Shown: positions 26,539 to 35,103 of the stretch, in pieces | How positions within the stretch are numbered: the first letter of the stretch is position 1 | How the letters are laid out: every line of letters starts with the position of its first letter | Assembly (NCBI GenBank): GCA_036261625.1 | Contig: DATAKL010000007.1 | Location: 1-64,000 of the forward strand | DNA length: 64,000 nt | Source of the DNA: JAAXKN01 sp036261625 | GTDB taxonomy: Bacteria; Bacteroidota; Ignavibacteria; Ignavibacteriales; SURF-24 | Direction of reading: 5' to 3' | Program-made: the position numbers and the translations under genes | The notes under the pieces: generated by a model | The model's database searches: none | Seen by the model: the letters and a program-made list of their open reading frames with translations, nothing else | What the model was told of the DNA's origin: nothing

Positions 26539-29100
26539 CTACCTTTCCAGCTTTTCGGCGGCGGCTAGATTATTAATGCATTTTACTACATTGATCTCCT
26601 GCCCTAAAACGGGTTTGAAAATATCACCCTTTCTCTTCAACCTTTTCTGTACTGTCCTGATCGTAAACTCCTTAGGATCAAGACCCCGCCTTACTTCACT
26701 CCAGTCCAGAGGCGTTGAAACCGCGGCCCCGGGCCTCGGCCTTACACTGTATGGCGAGGCAACCGTGGCACCGGTCTTGTTCTGCAGATAATCCAGGTAG
26801 ACTTTCCCTCTGCGCTTGTCGGGACTTCGTTCCAGACTCGTTACCTCCGGCAGCTTTTCATTTACCACTCGGGCAATTAAATGCGCAAATTCCTTGGATA
26901 TCTCAAAACCATACTTTGAGTTCAATGGGACATAAACGTGAAGCCCCGTTGCCCCCGAGGTCTTGCAGTAGCATTTTGCTTTTGCTTCATCCGTTATTAC
27001 TTCACGCACTGCAAGTGCAGTTTCAACCACCTGGTCAAATGAAACTTCCAGCGGGTCCAGGTCTATAACCATATAATCGGGATAATCCAGTTTCTTTACT
27101 TTAGAGAACCACGGGTTGATTTCAATGCAGCCCAGGTTAACCATATAAAGAAGCGATGCCTCGTTTGTACATACCAGGTACTCCACTTCTCTTCTGCCCG
27201 ATTCTGAGGTCACCCTGACAGTTTTTATCCAGTCGGGCGCAGTATTTCCCATATCCTTCTGGAAGAAGCTTTCTCCTTCAATTCCGTTGGGATGCCTGAG
27301 GAGAGTGTTGGGCCTGTCCTTGAGATAGGGAAGTATATATTCGGAAACACTTCTGTAGTAATCTATAAGATCTCCCTTTGTAAATCCTTCATTGGGAAAG
27401 TAAACCTTGTCCAGATTCGTCAGTGTAAGTTTTCCTTTTGAAACTGTTATTTCCTCTTCGACAGGCCTTTCTGATTTTTTTCTTCGCGCTGTTTTAGGAT
27501 GTTTCTTCTCTGCCCGGGGGGGATCCACATACTCCTCGCGCACAACATCCTGAGGCTTTTTATCCTCCCTTAGTCCCATAAAAATGGGCTGACGCATAAT
27601 GCCCTTATCCGTCCACTCCGAAAAGCTCACTTCACAGACCAGTTCAGGCCTGACCCACTTGACCGGCATGTTGGTTCTGGGGGCTTTCGTAAAGGGGGAT
27701 TCCTCCTGCACAAGTGGATCCAGGCGCTGCCGCATCTCAGCAAGGCTTTCCCGGTCGAAGCCTCCTCCGGCGTGCCCCACATAATGAAAATTGCCCTCTT
27801 TATCGTACATTCCGAGCACCAGTGCCCCAAGGTATTTCCTCGTTCCCCTGGGTTCGGTAAAGCCTGCAATTACAGCTTCCTGCCTCATGTGGGTTTTAAT
27901 TTTCTGCCATTCGCCCGATCTTTGCCCCATGCGGTAAGGACTGCGGAGATCCTTTGCCATAATCCCTTCCTGGTGCTTTTCCTTAGCTGCCTTAAAGAAC
28001 TCTATGCCCGATTCCTTTACATGATCGCTGTAGCGCACGTGTTCACCAGTTTCAGGCAGAAGCTTCTTTAACATATCCTTCCTGTCCCTTAAAGGCAGAT
28101 CCCTCAGGTCGTAGCCGTCCAGGTACAAAAGATCAAAGACAAAATAAACCAGTTCGCCTTCTTTTGTTCTGGGATAGTTCTGCAGAAGCTGGAAATTGGA
28201 TTTGCCTGTTTGATCGAGCGCGACTACTTCACCATCCAGTACAGCATCATGTTTAAGATCGTGGAGGGCCTCAACTATTTCCGGATATTTTTCATTAAAG
28301 GAGTTGTTTTTTCTGGAAAGAAGATTTATCTCTCCGCTCTCTATTTCCGCAACTGCCCTGTAGCCGTCCCACTTTACCTCAAAGATCCAGTTCTTGTCGT
28401 CAAAAGGTTCTTTTACCAGTTCGGCCAGCATAGGCTTTACGTTACGGGGCATAGAGCTGGTAGGGAAGTTGCTCAGATCGGTCTTAAGTATCCTGTCGGA
28501 ACTCTTCGAAAGGAGACCTTTCCTTGTATTTTTAAGTGTAGAGACTTTACGTCCCGAGACAACGGAGGCATCTTCTTCTGTAATGTCCTCATCGGAGGCA
28601 AATTTGTCCTTTGCCTTTATAAGAAGCCAGGTGTTTTTCTCGCTAGAGTTAAACTTCCTCAAATGGAACTGCCCTTTTAACTTTGTGCCGTTGAGGACAA
28701 AGTCGAAGCTGCCCGACTCATAGCCTTCCCTCAGGATCTTCTCGCTTTCCTCCTTATCTTTGGCGCCGGGAGCGAAGTATGTGCCTTCATCCCAGATTAT
28801 GACGTCCCCGGCCCCGTAATTGCCCTCGGGAATTTTTCCTTCGAACTTCCTGTACTCAAGAGGGTGGTCTTCCACTTCCATTGCAAGGCGCTTATCCCGG
28901 GGATTTAATGAAGGGCCCTTTGGGATTGCCCAGCTCTTAAGCACACCGTCAAGTTCCAGGCGGAAGTCGTAATGAAGGTGTGTTGCGTTGTGTTTCTGAA
29001 CGACAAAACGGAGCTCGCTGCCACCTGAAGTCCTTTCGCGCCCTTCAGGTTCAGGGGTCTCGTTAAATTTTCTTTTTTCTTTATAAGATTTTAATCCCAT
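26539..29100 (-). CDS. ligD: DNA ligase D (phosphoesterase-ligase-polymerase)
   Basis: An 853-residue multifunctional NHEJ enzyme with the full three-domain plan. The N-terminal 3'-phosphoesterase (about 1-170) shows FVVQKHNATHLHYDFRLE and EGNYGAGDVIIWDEG. The ATP-dependent ligase (about 210-520) has the adenylated lysine Lys243 in EVKWDGYR. The C-terminal primase-like polymerase (about 565-850) has YMVIDLDP with paired metal-binding aspartates. Family role: end processing and sealing of double-strand breaks with Ku. No ku gene is in this window, so the partner must be elsewhere. Its start ATG is at 29100, with a long upstream spacer. Confidence 0.96.
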   Translation of the reverse strand: MGLKSYKEKRKFNETPEPEGRERTSGGSELRFVVQKHNATHLHYDFRLELDGVLKSWAIPKGPSLNPRDKRLAMEVEDHPLEYRKFEGKIPEGNYGAGDVIIWDEGTYFAPGAKDKEESEKILREGYESGSFDFVLNGTKLKGQFHLRKFNSSEKNTWLLIKAKDKFASDEDITEEDASVVSGRKVSTLKNTRKGLLSKSSDRILKTDLSNFPTSSMPRNVKPMLAELVKEPFDDKNWIFEVKWDGYRAVAEIESGEINLLSRKNNSFNEKYPEIVEALHDLKHDAVLDGEVVALDQTGKSNFQLLQNYPRTKEGELVYFVFDLLYLDGYDLRDLPLRDRKDMLKKLLPETGEHVRYSDHVKESGIEFFKAAKEKHQEGIMAKDLRSPYRMGQRSGEWQKIKTHMRQEAVIAGFTEPRGTRKYLGALVLGMYDKEGNFHYVGHAGGGFDRESLAEMRQRLDPLVQEESPFTKAPRTNMPVKWVRPELVCEVSFSEWTDKGIMRQPIFMGLREDKKPQDVVREEYVDPPRAEKKHPKTARRKKSERPVEEEITVSKGKLTLTNLDKVYFPNEGFTKGDLIDYYRSVSEYILPYLKDRPNTLLRHPNGIEGESFFQKDMGNTAPDWIKTVRVTSESGRREVEYLVCTNEASLLYMVNLGCIEINPWFSKVKKLDYPDYMVIDLDPLEVSFDQVVETALAVREVITDEAKAKCYCKTSGATGLHVYVPLNSKYGFEISKEFAHLIARVVNEKLPEVTSLERSPDKRRGKVYLDYLQNKTGATVASPYSVRPRPGAAVSTPLDWSEVRRGLDPKEFTIRTVQKRLKRKGDIFKPVLGQEINVVKCINNLAAAEKLER

Positions 29101-29332
29101 TTTTTTGTGCCTTCCGGTTTAATTATCACTTAAATGCGATAAGTGCATATGATAAACTCTCATAATGATACTTACATTAATAGGTACCAAGGAAGGGGGA
29201 TTTATTCAATTTAAAAATTTATACTACGAAGCCATAGGCAGGATTTAACCGGCAGGCCAGCATTATCGTCTGCAGTCTGCCGGCATTAAAGGAGCAAATT
29301 TAATGATAAGTTAAAGTCTAAAATATTTTAAT

Positions 29333-29953
29333 TTATATTATTTTCTTTTCAAACATTGCGCTGTTGTCTGCATTCTGTCTGAAGCCGATCTTCTTCAGGT
29401 ACTTCTGGTGCTCCTGAACTCTGCTGAAAGTAACAAAAGAGCTGAATCCTTTTTCCTTAAAAAGGTCCGATTTCGAAGTATAAACGAAGTTGGCGTTCTT
29501 AAAATCGCGGTACTCAGGAATAACATAATCCAGCTTTACATTGGCCTTGCTGCCGTTTTCGGCCTCATAGATAAAAAGTCCCACAGGAACGAGATTTCTT
29601 AAGATAAAAAAACACTCCGGCTCTGCAATCTTGCTTAAGTCGAAGCAGGGGAAGTATTTCTGTATGTCGTTTTCGTAGAAGCTCAGAAATTTGTTCAGTA
29701 GTGGATCGCCCTTGAAAGTGGATATATGTGTGAAGTAATCCTTCTTTTTCGACATCTGCACGAGGTAGTAAATATTTACAAATACAATAAAGCCGTTGAC
29801 GGCAAAAACAGGATATGCCTTTACAGAAAGGCCGTAAACAACAAAGAGCAGTGCGCCCGTAAGATTAATCCAGCGCAGTCTCATTATGTTGCTCATCGTA
29901 AGTGAAGCTGCTACAAGCAGTGAAGCCAGGTATCCGATAATTTCAAGTTCCAT
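29333..29953 (-). CDS. YgjV-like membrane protein with cytoplasmic C-terminal domain
   Basis: A 206-residue protein. Residues 1-70 contain about three membrane segments (IGYLASLLVAASLTMSNIM, LTGALLFVVYGLSV, VNGFIVFVNIYYLVQ), matching the YgjV family of inner-membrane proteins. Residues about 75-206 are soluble and mixed alpha/beta (DPLLNKFLSFYENDI, CFFILRNLVPVGLFIYE, ending in FRQNADNSAMFEKKI), compatible with an acetyltransferase-like fold, but no acetyl-CoA loop could be fixed. The function of this family is not known. It stands alone between gene-poor AT-rich flanks. Confidence 0.7.
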   Translation of the reverse strand: MELEIIGYLASLLVAASLTMSNIMRLRWINLTGALLFVVYGLSVKAYPVFAVNGFIVFVNIYYLVQMSKKKDYFTHISTFKGDPLLNKFLSFYENDIQKYFPCFDLSKIAEPECFFILRNLVPVGLFIYEAENGSKANVKLDYVIPEYRDFKNANFVYTSKSDLFKEKGFSSFVTFSRVQEHQKYLKKIGFRQNADNSAMFEKKII

Positions 29954-30108
29954 ATTTTTTTCTTAATTGTGACGTGGTATACAATTAGTTTAATTTTTAA
30001 ACACTAAAGATAATTATAATACAATTAAATTTTGAATTTTAATTTATAATAAGTAATATTTAATTAAGAGCGGGTAACATACACAGAATACGAAAGATCA
30101 GGAGATGT

Positions 30109-30345
30109 ATGATTAATAAAGACGATTTTAAGATCGAGCTGCCTCATTATATAAAACAGGATATTATGATCGATCTGCTGGTACAGAATTTTGCTTACAC
30201 TAAAACTCTCGGCAAATATATTTTTGAGGACCTGTTGACCAGAACTGAGAGGTCCGAGGATGAATTGTACCAGGAATTTAATGATACAATGAAACAAATG
30301 AAATATGAAATACTTGCCGTTATTGCATCCAAATACGGCAAGTAA
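30109..30345 (+). CDS. small hypothetical protein (78 aa)
   Basis: A 78-residue, charged, mostly helical protein (KIELPHYIKQDIMIDLLVQN ... EDELYQEFNDTMKQMKYEIL) with no signal peptide or membrane segment. I do not recognise a family. A good AGGAG lies about 7 nt upstream of the ATG, and another small gene follows after 30 nt, so it is probably translated. The flanking DNA is AT-rich. Confidence 0.6.
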   Translation: MINKDDFKIELPHYIKQDIMIDLLVQNFAYTKTLGKYIFEDLLTRTERSEDELYQEFNDTMKQMKYEILAVIASKYGK

Positions 30346-30375
30346 GAAGCAGATTAACGCAAAACAAAAGATTTT

Positions 30376-30576
30376 ATGGAACAGAAAGTAAACGAGACAG
30401 AACTCGACAGGCTTTATACAGAATTATATAAAGTCAGAAATGCAGGGCAGAAAATCCACCTGCTGCAGAGCTTCGGCAATGTGACAAACATTATGAAGTT
30501 TCTGGATTCCTATGAGAACTACCTGATACTGAAAATTGCTGAAATTAAAAAGATCGTAAGCTTCAGCCATAACTGA
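30376..30576 (+). CDS. small hypothetical protein (66 aa)
   Basis: A 66-residue helical protein (MEQKVNETELDRLYTELYKV ... VTNIMKFLDSYENYLILKIA) with no recognised domain. It lies 30 nt after the 78-residue gene in the same direction, suggesting a two-gene unit. There is no strong ribosome site directly upstream, so confidence is moderate. Confidence 0.5.
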   Translation: MEQKVNETELDRLYTELYKVRNAGQKIHLLQSFGNVTNIMKFLDSYENYLILKIAEIKKIVSFSHN

Positions 30577-30682
30577 AACCACCTTAAAAAGAAAACTTCA
30601 GATCAATTCATTTTTTCAAAATAGTTCTTGGTAAAAAATCCGGCCTGTATTATGTTTACGGTAAACTAATCCGGTTTAATTT

Positions 30683-32038
30683 ATGCAGGCTCCAGCCCCC
30701 AGAAGGCAGTTAAATTTTTACCAGACTACATCCATCATTATCGGCGCAGTTATCGGCTCAGGGGTTTTTATTAACCTGCCAATTGTGGCAAAGTTCGGGG
30801 GGAGCCCTCTTCTGAGCGTGCTTATATGGCTTATAGGCGGGGTGCTATGGATACCGCAGATACTGATCCTGGCAGAAATGGGTACGGCATATCCGAATCA
30901 GGGGGGACCTTATTACTATCTTTACAAAGCAGGCTCACCCTTTCTGGCTTTTCTTTATACATGGACTGCATTTCTTACAAGCGATACGCCGACCATTACA
31001 ATTATAGGCCTTACCGCCGCCTCTGCGCTGAAATTCTTTTTCCCGGAGCTGGCAATACCCCTTTATGCAAGGGTATTTGCATCAGTGCTGATAATCCTCC
31101 TTGCACTTATTCAGTACAGGAGCGTTAAGCTAGGAGGCAATTTCCAGATACTGCTGTCTCTGGCCAAAGTGATGCCTTTAATACTTCTTATTATTATTGG
31201 ATTCTTCTACCTGAATTCAGGCGGACTTAATGCGCCCGCGGTAAATAAAGCATCTGAGGGAGGATCTTTCTTTTTCTCACTTACAGCAGGTATTTCCTCT
31301 ACGCTCTGGGCTTATGCGGGATTCTTAAATATACTCTACATGGCAGGAGAGGTTAAAAACCCTGAACGAACGCTTCCCAGGTCTCTCATCTGGTCAATTA
31401 TTTTTGTCATACTGGTCTATACATTCGTCAGCCTCTGTACAAGCGCCATCGTGCCCTTCAGCAGTCTCATATCTGCCTCGGGGGACTTTATAAACCCGTT
31501 TTCGTATCTTAAAATGTTCTCCGGCTTTGCAGGATCATTTTTTGCAATTGCAGCTTTTATTTCCATGGTGGGTGTGCTCAATTCTGTTATCATGACGCAG
31601 CCGAGGCTTGAATATGCAATGGCCCGCGACAAGCTGTTTTTTAATACCTTCGGGCACCTGCACCCGAAGTATCTTACGCCCGACTATTCAATATTTATTC
31701 AGACTGCGCTTTCAATTGTACTGTTCCTGCTTGGGGATATTGAAAACATGCTGGGCTACTTTACGCTTTCCTACGTTCTTCAGAACGCACTTGTCTACGG
31801 CGCGATATTCTTCTTAAGAAAAAGGGCCGACTATAATCCAAGCTTCAAATCAAGGCTCTGGCACGTTTGGGCCGCATTCTCAATCCTTATTCAGCTCTAC
31901 ATTGCCTGGGGCTCCTTTATGGCTTACCCCTCGGCAGGCTTAATTGCATGCCTGGGACTTATAGGTACGGGGCTTCCTGTCTACAGGTATTTTTATTCTG
32001 CAAAAAAATCCAGGTTTCCTGAAAGTCCGGCAGAATAG
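30683..32038 (+). CDS. APC-family amino acid permease
   Basis: A 451-residue integral membrane protein with about 12 hydrophobic segments. The N-terminal motif IIGAVIGSGVFINLPIVAK is the glycine-rich substrate-binding helix typical of the amino acid-polyamine-organocation superfamily. TPTITIIGLTA, SSTLWAYAGF and GEVKNPERTLPRSL are further family landmarks. It likely imports or exchanges an amino acid across the inner membrane; the substrate cannot be read from sequence. It stands alone. Confidence 0.9.
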   Translation: MQAPAPRRQLNFYQTTSIIIGAVIGSGVFINLPIVAKFGGSPLLSVLIWLIGGVLWIPQILILAEMGTAYPNQGGPYYYLYKAGSPFLAFLYTWTAFLTSDTPTITIIGLTAASALKFFFPELAIPLYARVFASVLIILLALIQYRSVKLGGNFQILLSLAKVMPLILLIIIGFFYLNSGGLNAPAVNKASEGGSFFFSLTAGISSTLWAYAGFLNILYMAGEVKNPERTLPRSLIWSIIFVILVYTFVSLCTSAIVPFSSLISASGDFINPFSYLKMFSGFAGSFFAIAAFISMVGVLNSVIMTQPRLEYAMARDKLFFNTFGHLHPKYLTPDYSIFIQTALSIVLFLLGDIENMLGYFTLSYVLQNALVYGAIFFLRKRADYNPSFKSRLWHVWAAFSILIQLYIAWGSFMAYPSAGLIACLGLIGTGLPVYRYFYSAKKSRFPESPAE

Positions 32039-32170
32039 CCTTTCACATTTTCACCCTTTCCTGTTATCCGATTACATCCTTGATAAGGCCTGAAATTGTA
32101 ATATATTAAATATATCCGGCAGATAACTTTGTTTTTTATAACCACCAGAGAAAATGAAGGAATATAAAAA

Positions 32171-33004
32171 ATGATCCAAAGGCAGCAGAACAGAAACGGA
32201 GGGCCCAACAGGTACTCCACGCTAATTATATGGACAACAGTTGCTGTTATCGCCATTGTGATAATAGCTGCTATTATCTATATCGCTTCAGGTTCAAAAA
32301 GGGAGGTAAAACCTCCTTCAACAGGCAGTCAGGGTTCCGTCATTTCATCTGAACCGATGAAAGAGCTCCCAGAGATGAAAGATAAGCCTCAGCCTCGTTA
32401 CGCTTCTTTTAAGGGATGCCCTCCCGAAGGGGACGGGGGAGACCCTGAACTGAACAGAAACAAAAACCGCATCGATGAGGGAAGCTACATCCCGGTTGAG
32501 TTCGATGCCGTGCTTGACCTTGACTGGCCCCCGGAGGTTGAAAGAAGAGACCACAAAAACTGGCCCAATAAGGCAAAAAGCCAGGTTGAAAAGTATGAAG
32601 GGATTCCCATTGCGGTTGAAGGCTACCTCTTTAGTGCAAAGCAGTCGGGCCCGGAGTCCTGCAACTGTCACGGTGCAGATAAGGAGTTCCGGGATTATCA
32701 CGTCTGGCTCATCAAGTCGGAAGGGGAGGACAGGACCAAATCCATTGTCACGGAAGTGACTCCCGCACTAAGAGCAAACCATCCGAACTGGGATTTAAGG
32801 AACCTGAACAAAATTGCCCGGCAGGGACAGAAGGTTAGAATAAGCGGCTGGCTCATGCTCGATCCGGAGCATCCCGATCAGGTTGGAAAAACGCGCGGAA
32901 CGATATGGGAGATCCACCCGATAATGAAGATTGAAGTTAACGAAAACGGCAAATGGGTAAACCTCGACGACATGAATTTCGTGAAGAGAGGCGGCAATGC
33001 GTAA
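32171..33004 (+). CDS. membrane-anchored protein with OB-like extracytoplasmic domain
   Basis: A 277-residue protein with one N-terminal membrane anchor (residues about 18-42, LIIWTTVAVIAIVIIAAIIY), a proline-rich linker, and a soluble domain of about 200 residues (VEGYLFSAKQSGPESCNCHG ... YHVWLI ... GQKVRISGWLMLDPEHP) that looks like an OB-type beta-barrel. The adjacent Cys-Asn-Cys-His could bind a metal or form a disulfide, but it is not a heme motif. Function unknown. The next small gene overlaps its 3' end by 8 nt, so they are translationally coupled. Confidence 0.65.
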   Translation: MIQRQQNRNGGPNRYSTLIIWTTVAVIAIVIIAAIIYIASGSKREVKPPSTGSQGSVISSEPMKELPEMKDKPQPRYASFKGCPPEGDGGDPELNRNKNRIDEGSYIPVEFDAVLDLDWPPEVERRDHKNWPNKAKSQVEKYEGIPIAVEGYLFSAKQSGPESCNCHGADKEFRDYHVWLIKSEGEDRTKSIVTEVTPALRANHPNWDLRNLNKIARQGQKVRISGWLMLDPEHPDQVGKTRGTIWEIHPIMKIEVNENGKWVNLDDMNFVKRGGNA

Positions 33005-33188
33005 GGCGATATCATTAAAGGTAAACCTATGGATAGAAGGTGAGGATGAACCCCAGCACAACTTCGCAGAGTCAGCAAAAAAAGCCGTAAATGAAATAAT
33101 TCTAAAAGGAAGCTCCGCGCATCCCGAGCTCAAAATTAAAATTAAAGGCATCAATGAGCATAATGACGACCAGGATGATGAAGAATAA
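32997..33188 (+). CDS. small acidic protein coupled to the OB-like gene
   Basis: A 63-residue protein whose ATG lies 8 nt inside the 3' end of the preceding gene, the usual sign of translational coupling. It has a beta-rich start (KAISLKVNLWIEGEDEP), a central helix and a very acidic tail (NEHNDDQDDEE). No family recognised. Presumably a partner of the OB-like protein, but that is inference from position only. Confidence 0.55.
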   Translation: MRKAISLKVNLWIEGEDEPQHNFAESAKKAVNEIILKGSSAHPELKIKIKGINEHNDDQDDEE

Positions 33189-33287
33189 TGAGTCTGCCAG
33201 AAATACTCTGAGAAGCCTGGTATTAACGAATGTCAGGACTGCGTCTTTGAACTTATAAAAAGGCTGCGGGGCTACTGAAGCGGTTGT

Positions 33288-33683
33288 TTAGAACTTTATA
33301 AGATTCAAAAAACTTTCTACCGTTGCCATGTAGGCATCATAATCTACCGGCTTGATAAAGTATGCGGCAGCTCCAAGCTCATTGGCTCTTTCCTAATCCT
33401 TTTCCGCGCTGGAAGACGAAAAGATAATAACAGGCGTATCCTTCAGACTTTTGCTTAGTTTAATCTGCTCTAAAACCTCAAAACCGTTTATGAGGGGAAG
33501 ATTTAGATCCAGAATAATAAGATTGGGCAGTCTGGCCTTGCCGGTCTCAGCTTCTATTATGTATTCTAAAGCTTCTTTCCCGTTTTCCTTTACCGTAAGC
33601 TCGTAAGCAGTCCCCAGTTCCTCAAATGCTGAATCTATGAGTAAAATATCCCCTTTACTGTCTTCAATTAATAATACTATCAT
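33288..33683 (-). pseudogene. CheY-like response regulator interrupted by one amber codon
   Basis: Codons 1-96 encode a receiver domain: acidic pocket around Glu7-Asp8, phospho-acceptor Asp59 in LIILDLNLPLINGFE, and a serine-rich switch region (VIIFSSSSAEKD). Codon 97 is TAG (33393-33395). Reading straight on in the same frame gives ERANELGAAAYFIKPVDYDA and a natural end in LNLIKF, stop at 33288. That includes the conserved Lys-Pro of receiver domains. The intact product would be about 131 residues, the normal length. One base change (for example CAG to TAG) explains it. A sequencing error is the main alternative. Confidence 0.8.
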
Positions 33684-33896
33684 TATTACAATACCGATTT
33701 AATCGTTAAAACGCCGTAAACTTATGGCACTAAATACGTTTAGGCAATCCCAAATATCAGGATTATCATAAAGATGTCCTGCTTAATTAAATATAAATAA
33801 ATAGCCTTTATTCCTCAACCCTTTCGAACTTACAGGAATGAAGAACAAAGGCTATCTGTGTCTGGGAGGCTCTATACTGATTTCTATTGTTTTTAC

Positions 33897-34115
33897 TTAA
33901 TATAATGGTTCAATCATATCAGAGGGTTTCAGCGGTATCATATGAAAAGTTTTGCCCTGCCTCTGCATGCTTTTTAGCGCAGGATCAAAATAGAAACCCT
34001 TCTTTTCGTCTTTTCCCACTGTGCCGATCATGCCGTTGTAGAAAGGGAAGTTATCAGCCTCAATAAGAACAACTGCACACCCGACGAAATTATCATTTAA
34101 TTCCCGAACCAGCAT
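33897..34115 (-). CDS. small hypothetical protein (72 aa)
   Basis: A 72-residue protein (MLVRELNDNFVGCAVVLIEA ... YNGMIGTVGKDEKKGFYFDP) with a short beta-rich, SH3-like feel but no family I can name. A strong AAAGGAG sits 5 nt upstream of the ATG on the minus strand, which supports translation. Not obviously part of an operon. Confidence 0.55.
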   Translation of the reverse strand: MLVRELNDNFVGCAVVLIEADNFPFYNGMIGTVGKDEKKGFYFDPALKSMQRQGKTFHMIPLKPSDMIEPLY

Positions 34116-34261
34116 CCATTCTCCTTTCTCTTTTTTGCTAAAACGTTTAACCTATATAAGACTTTGAGGCATATCAGTTCAAGGGATAAATCCAGACCGG
34201 AAGGATTTATGCAGGCACGAAATGAGTAATACCTGTTCAGGGGATGCAACGATTTTGGGCC

Positions 34262-34295
34262 TTGAAAGAGTACCATTCAGCCTTTATAATAGGCT
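34262..34295 (+). promoter_or_regulatory. promoter with dyad over the -10 box
   Basis: TTGAAA (34262-34267), 17 bases, TATAAT (34285-34290). A short inverted repeat AGCCT/AGGCT (34279-34283 and 34291-34295) brackets the -10 and could be an operator. No protein gene follows within 400 bases. Confidence 0.55.
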
Positions 34296-34296
34296 A

Positions 34297-34410
34297 TAGA
34301 GTTTTACATAAGGAATGTACTTACTGCAAGTATTTGGTTATACGTGGTGTATAAGTAGATTATTGCAGTAAGATAAGAGCCCCGCCTGACCCCTCGCGGG
34401 GTTTTTATTT
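34297..34410 (+). ncRNA. candidate small RNA with own promoter and terminator
   Basis: The stretch between the promoter at 34262-34290 and a terminator at 34380-34412 has no open frame of note but a clear folding plan. An outer stem CTTACTGCAA/TTGCAGTAAG (34320-34329 with 34363-34372) encloses an inner stem TTATAC/GTATAA (34338-34343 with 34349-34354). The expected transcript is about 110 nt. I do not recognise a known RNA family. Its location 290 bases before arsR may be coincidental. Confidence 0.5.
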
Positions 34411-34412
34411 TT
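34380..34412 (+). terminator. intrinsic terminator of the candidate small RNA
   Basis: CCCCGC (34380-34385) pairs with GCGGGG (34396-34401), followed by TTTTTATTTTTT. No protein-coding gene on the + strand ends just before it. Confidence 0.88.
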
Positions 34413-34642
34413 TCATCAGGGATTCTGCTTATTGAAGTAAGGCCAATGCCTGTTCTTTTGTATTTTCTTTCTTCCTCACCCGATACTTACAAAAAAGCCC
34501 TCAAAGAGCACTCTTCAAGGGCAATGAGCTGGATATTATATAGCCTTATTTCATTTTACCTGAAAATCACCTATATAATTCAGCAATTCAACCGGTTTTC
34601 TATAAAAGGTTCAATCTGCCTGATAGTTTGCTTGGGTTATTA

Positions 34643-34688
34643 TTGACATTAGCCATTTACCTTATTATATTTCGGTGTAAAACGAAAT
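34643..34688 (+). promoter_or_regulatory. arsR promoter with ArsR-type operator
   Basis: TTGACA (34643-34648), 17 bases, TATATT (34666-34671). The dyad ATTTCG-N8-CGAAAT (34669-34688) overlaps the -10, where bound repressor would block initiation. A matching half-site pair recurs at 35063-35078. Confidence 0.72.
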
Positions 34689-34697
34689 GGAGATGTA

Positions 34698-35045
34698 TTG
34701 ATAGAAGAAAAAGCCAAATTATTCAAAGCCTTGTCTGATCCAAACCGCCTGCGCATTCTTAAGATGCTTCAGGCAAAGAAGCTTTGTGTATGTGAGATAA
34801 CAGAGATACTGGACCTTGCAACCTCAACTGTTTCCGAGCATTTGCGGGTATTAGAATCCGCAGGATTTATTTTGGGAGAAAAAGACGGCAAATGGGTAAA
34901 TTATATGATAAACCCTCGCTGCAGTGACCAGGTTGTTGCCTCCATACTCTCTATGCTCCCTTTTTGGATCAGCAACGATACAGCTATCAGCAGCGACATC
35001 GAAAAGATCAACTCCGTTGACCGTAATAAACTCTGCAGCAGATAA
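34698..35045 (+). CDS. arsR: ArsR/SmtB-family metalloid-responsive repressor
   Basis: A 115-residue winged-helix repressor. The start is TTG, set by GGAG 5 nt upstream; the nearby ATG at 34693 is out of frame. The motif KLCVCEI (metal-sensing cysteines in the recognition region) is the As(III) site of classical ArsR proteins. The DNA-binding helix is TSTVSEHLRVLESAG. In the family, As(III)/Sb(III) binding releases the DNA. It heads a long + strand cluster with arsC and acr3, and an operator overlaps its own promoter, so autoregulation is expected. Confidence 0.92.
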   Translation: MIEEKAKLFKALSDPNRLRILKMLQAKKLCVCEITEILDLATSTVSEHLRVLESAGFILGEKDGKWVNYMINPRCSDQVVASILSMLPFWISNDTAISSDIEKINSVDRNKLCSR

Positions 35046-35062
35046 AAAATTTTATATAATAA

Positions 35063-35078
35063 TTCGGTATATAACGAA
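35063..35078 (+). promoter_or_regulatory. second ArsR-type operator, before arsC
   Basis: TTCG-N8-CGAA with the same spacing as the site over the arsR promoter, in the 58-base gap between arsR and arsC. It suggests a second ArsR-controlled start for arsC and the genes after it. Confidence 0.6.
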
Positions 35079-35103
35079 ATATGCCGCGAAAATAAAGGAA
35101 AAA

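Noticed and set aside
28210..28680. 156-codon open frame opposite ligD
   Set aside because: Antisense to conserved ligase and phosphoesterase coding sequence; the cysteine- and phenylalanine-rich translation resembles no protein.
29249..29283. CCGGCAG/CTGCCGG dyad downstream of the YgjV-like gene
   Set aside because: Only 7-bp arms with a 21-base loop and no T-run; too weak to call a terminator or a repeat family.
34446..34646. 66-codon open frame between the small-RNA terminator and arsR
   Set aside because: No ribosome site, no recognised family, and its end runs into the arsR promoter (TTGACA at 34643).
34924..35103. Longer N-terminus for arsC overlapping arsR
   Set aside because: The upstream segment has no arsenate reductase similarity; homologues begin at the ATG at 35104, which has its own ribosome site.
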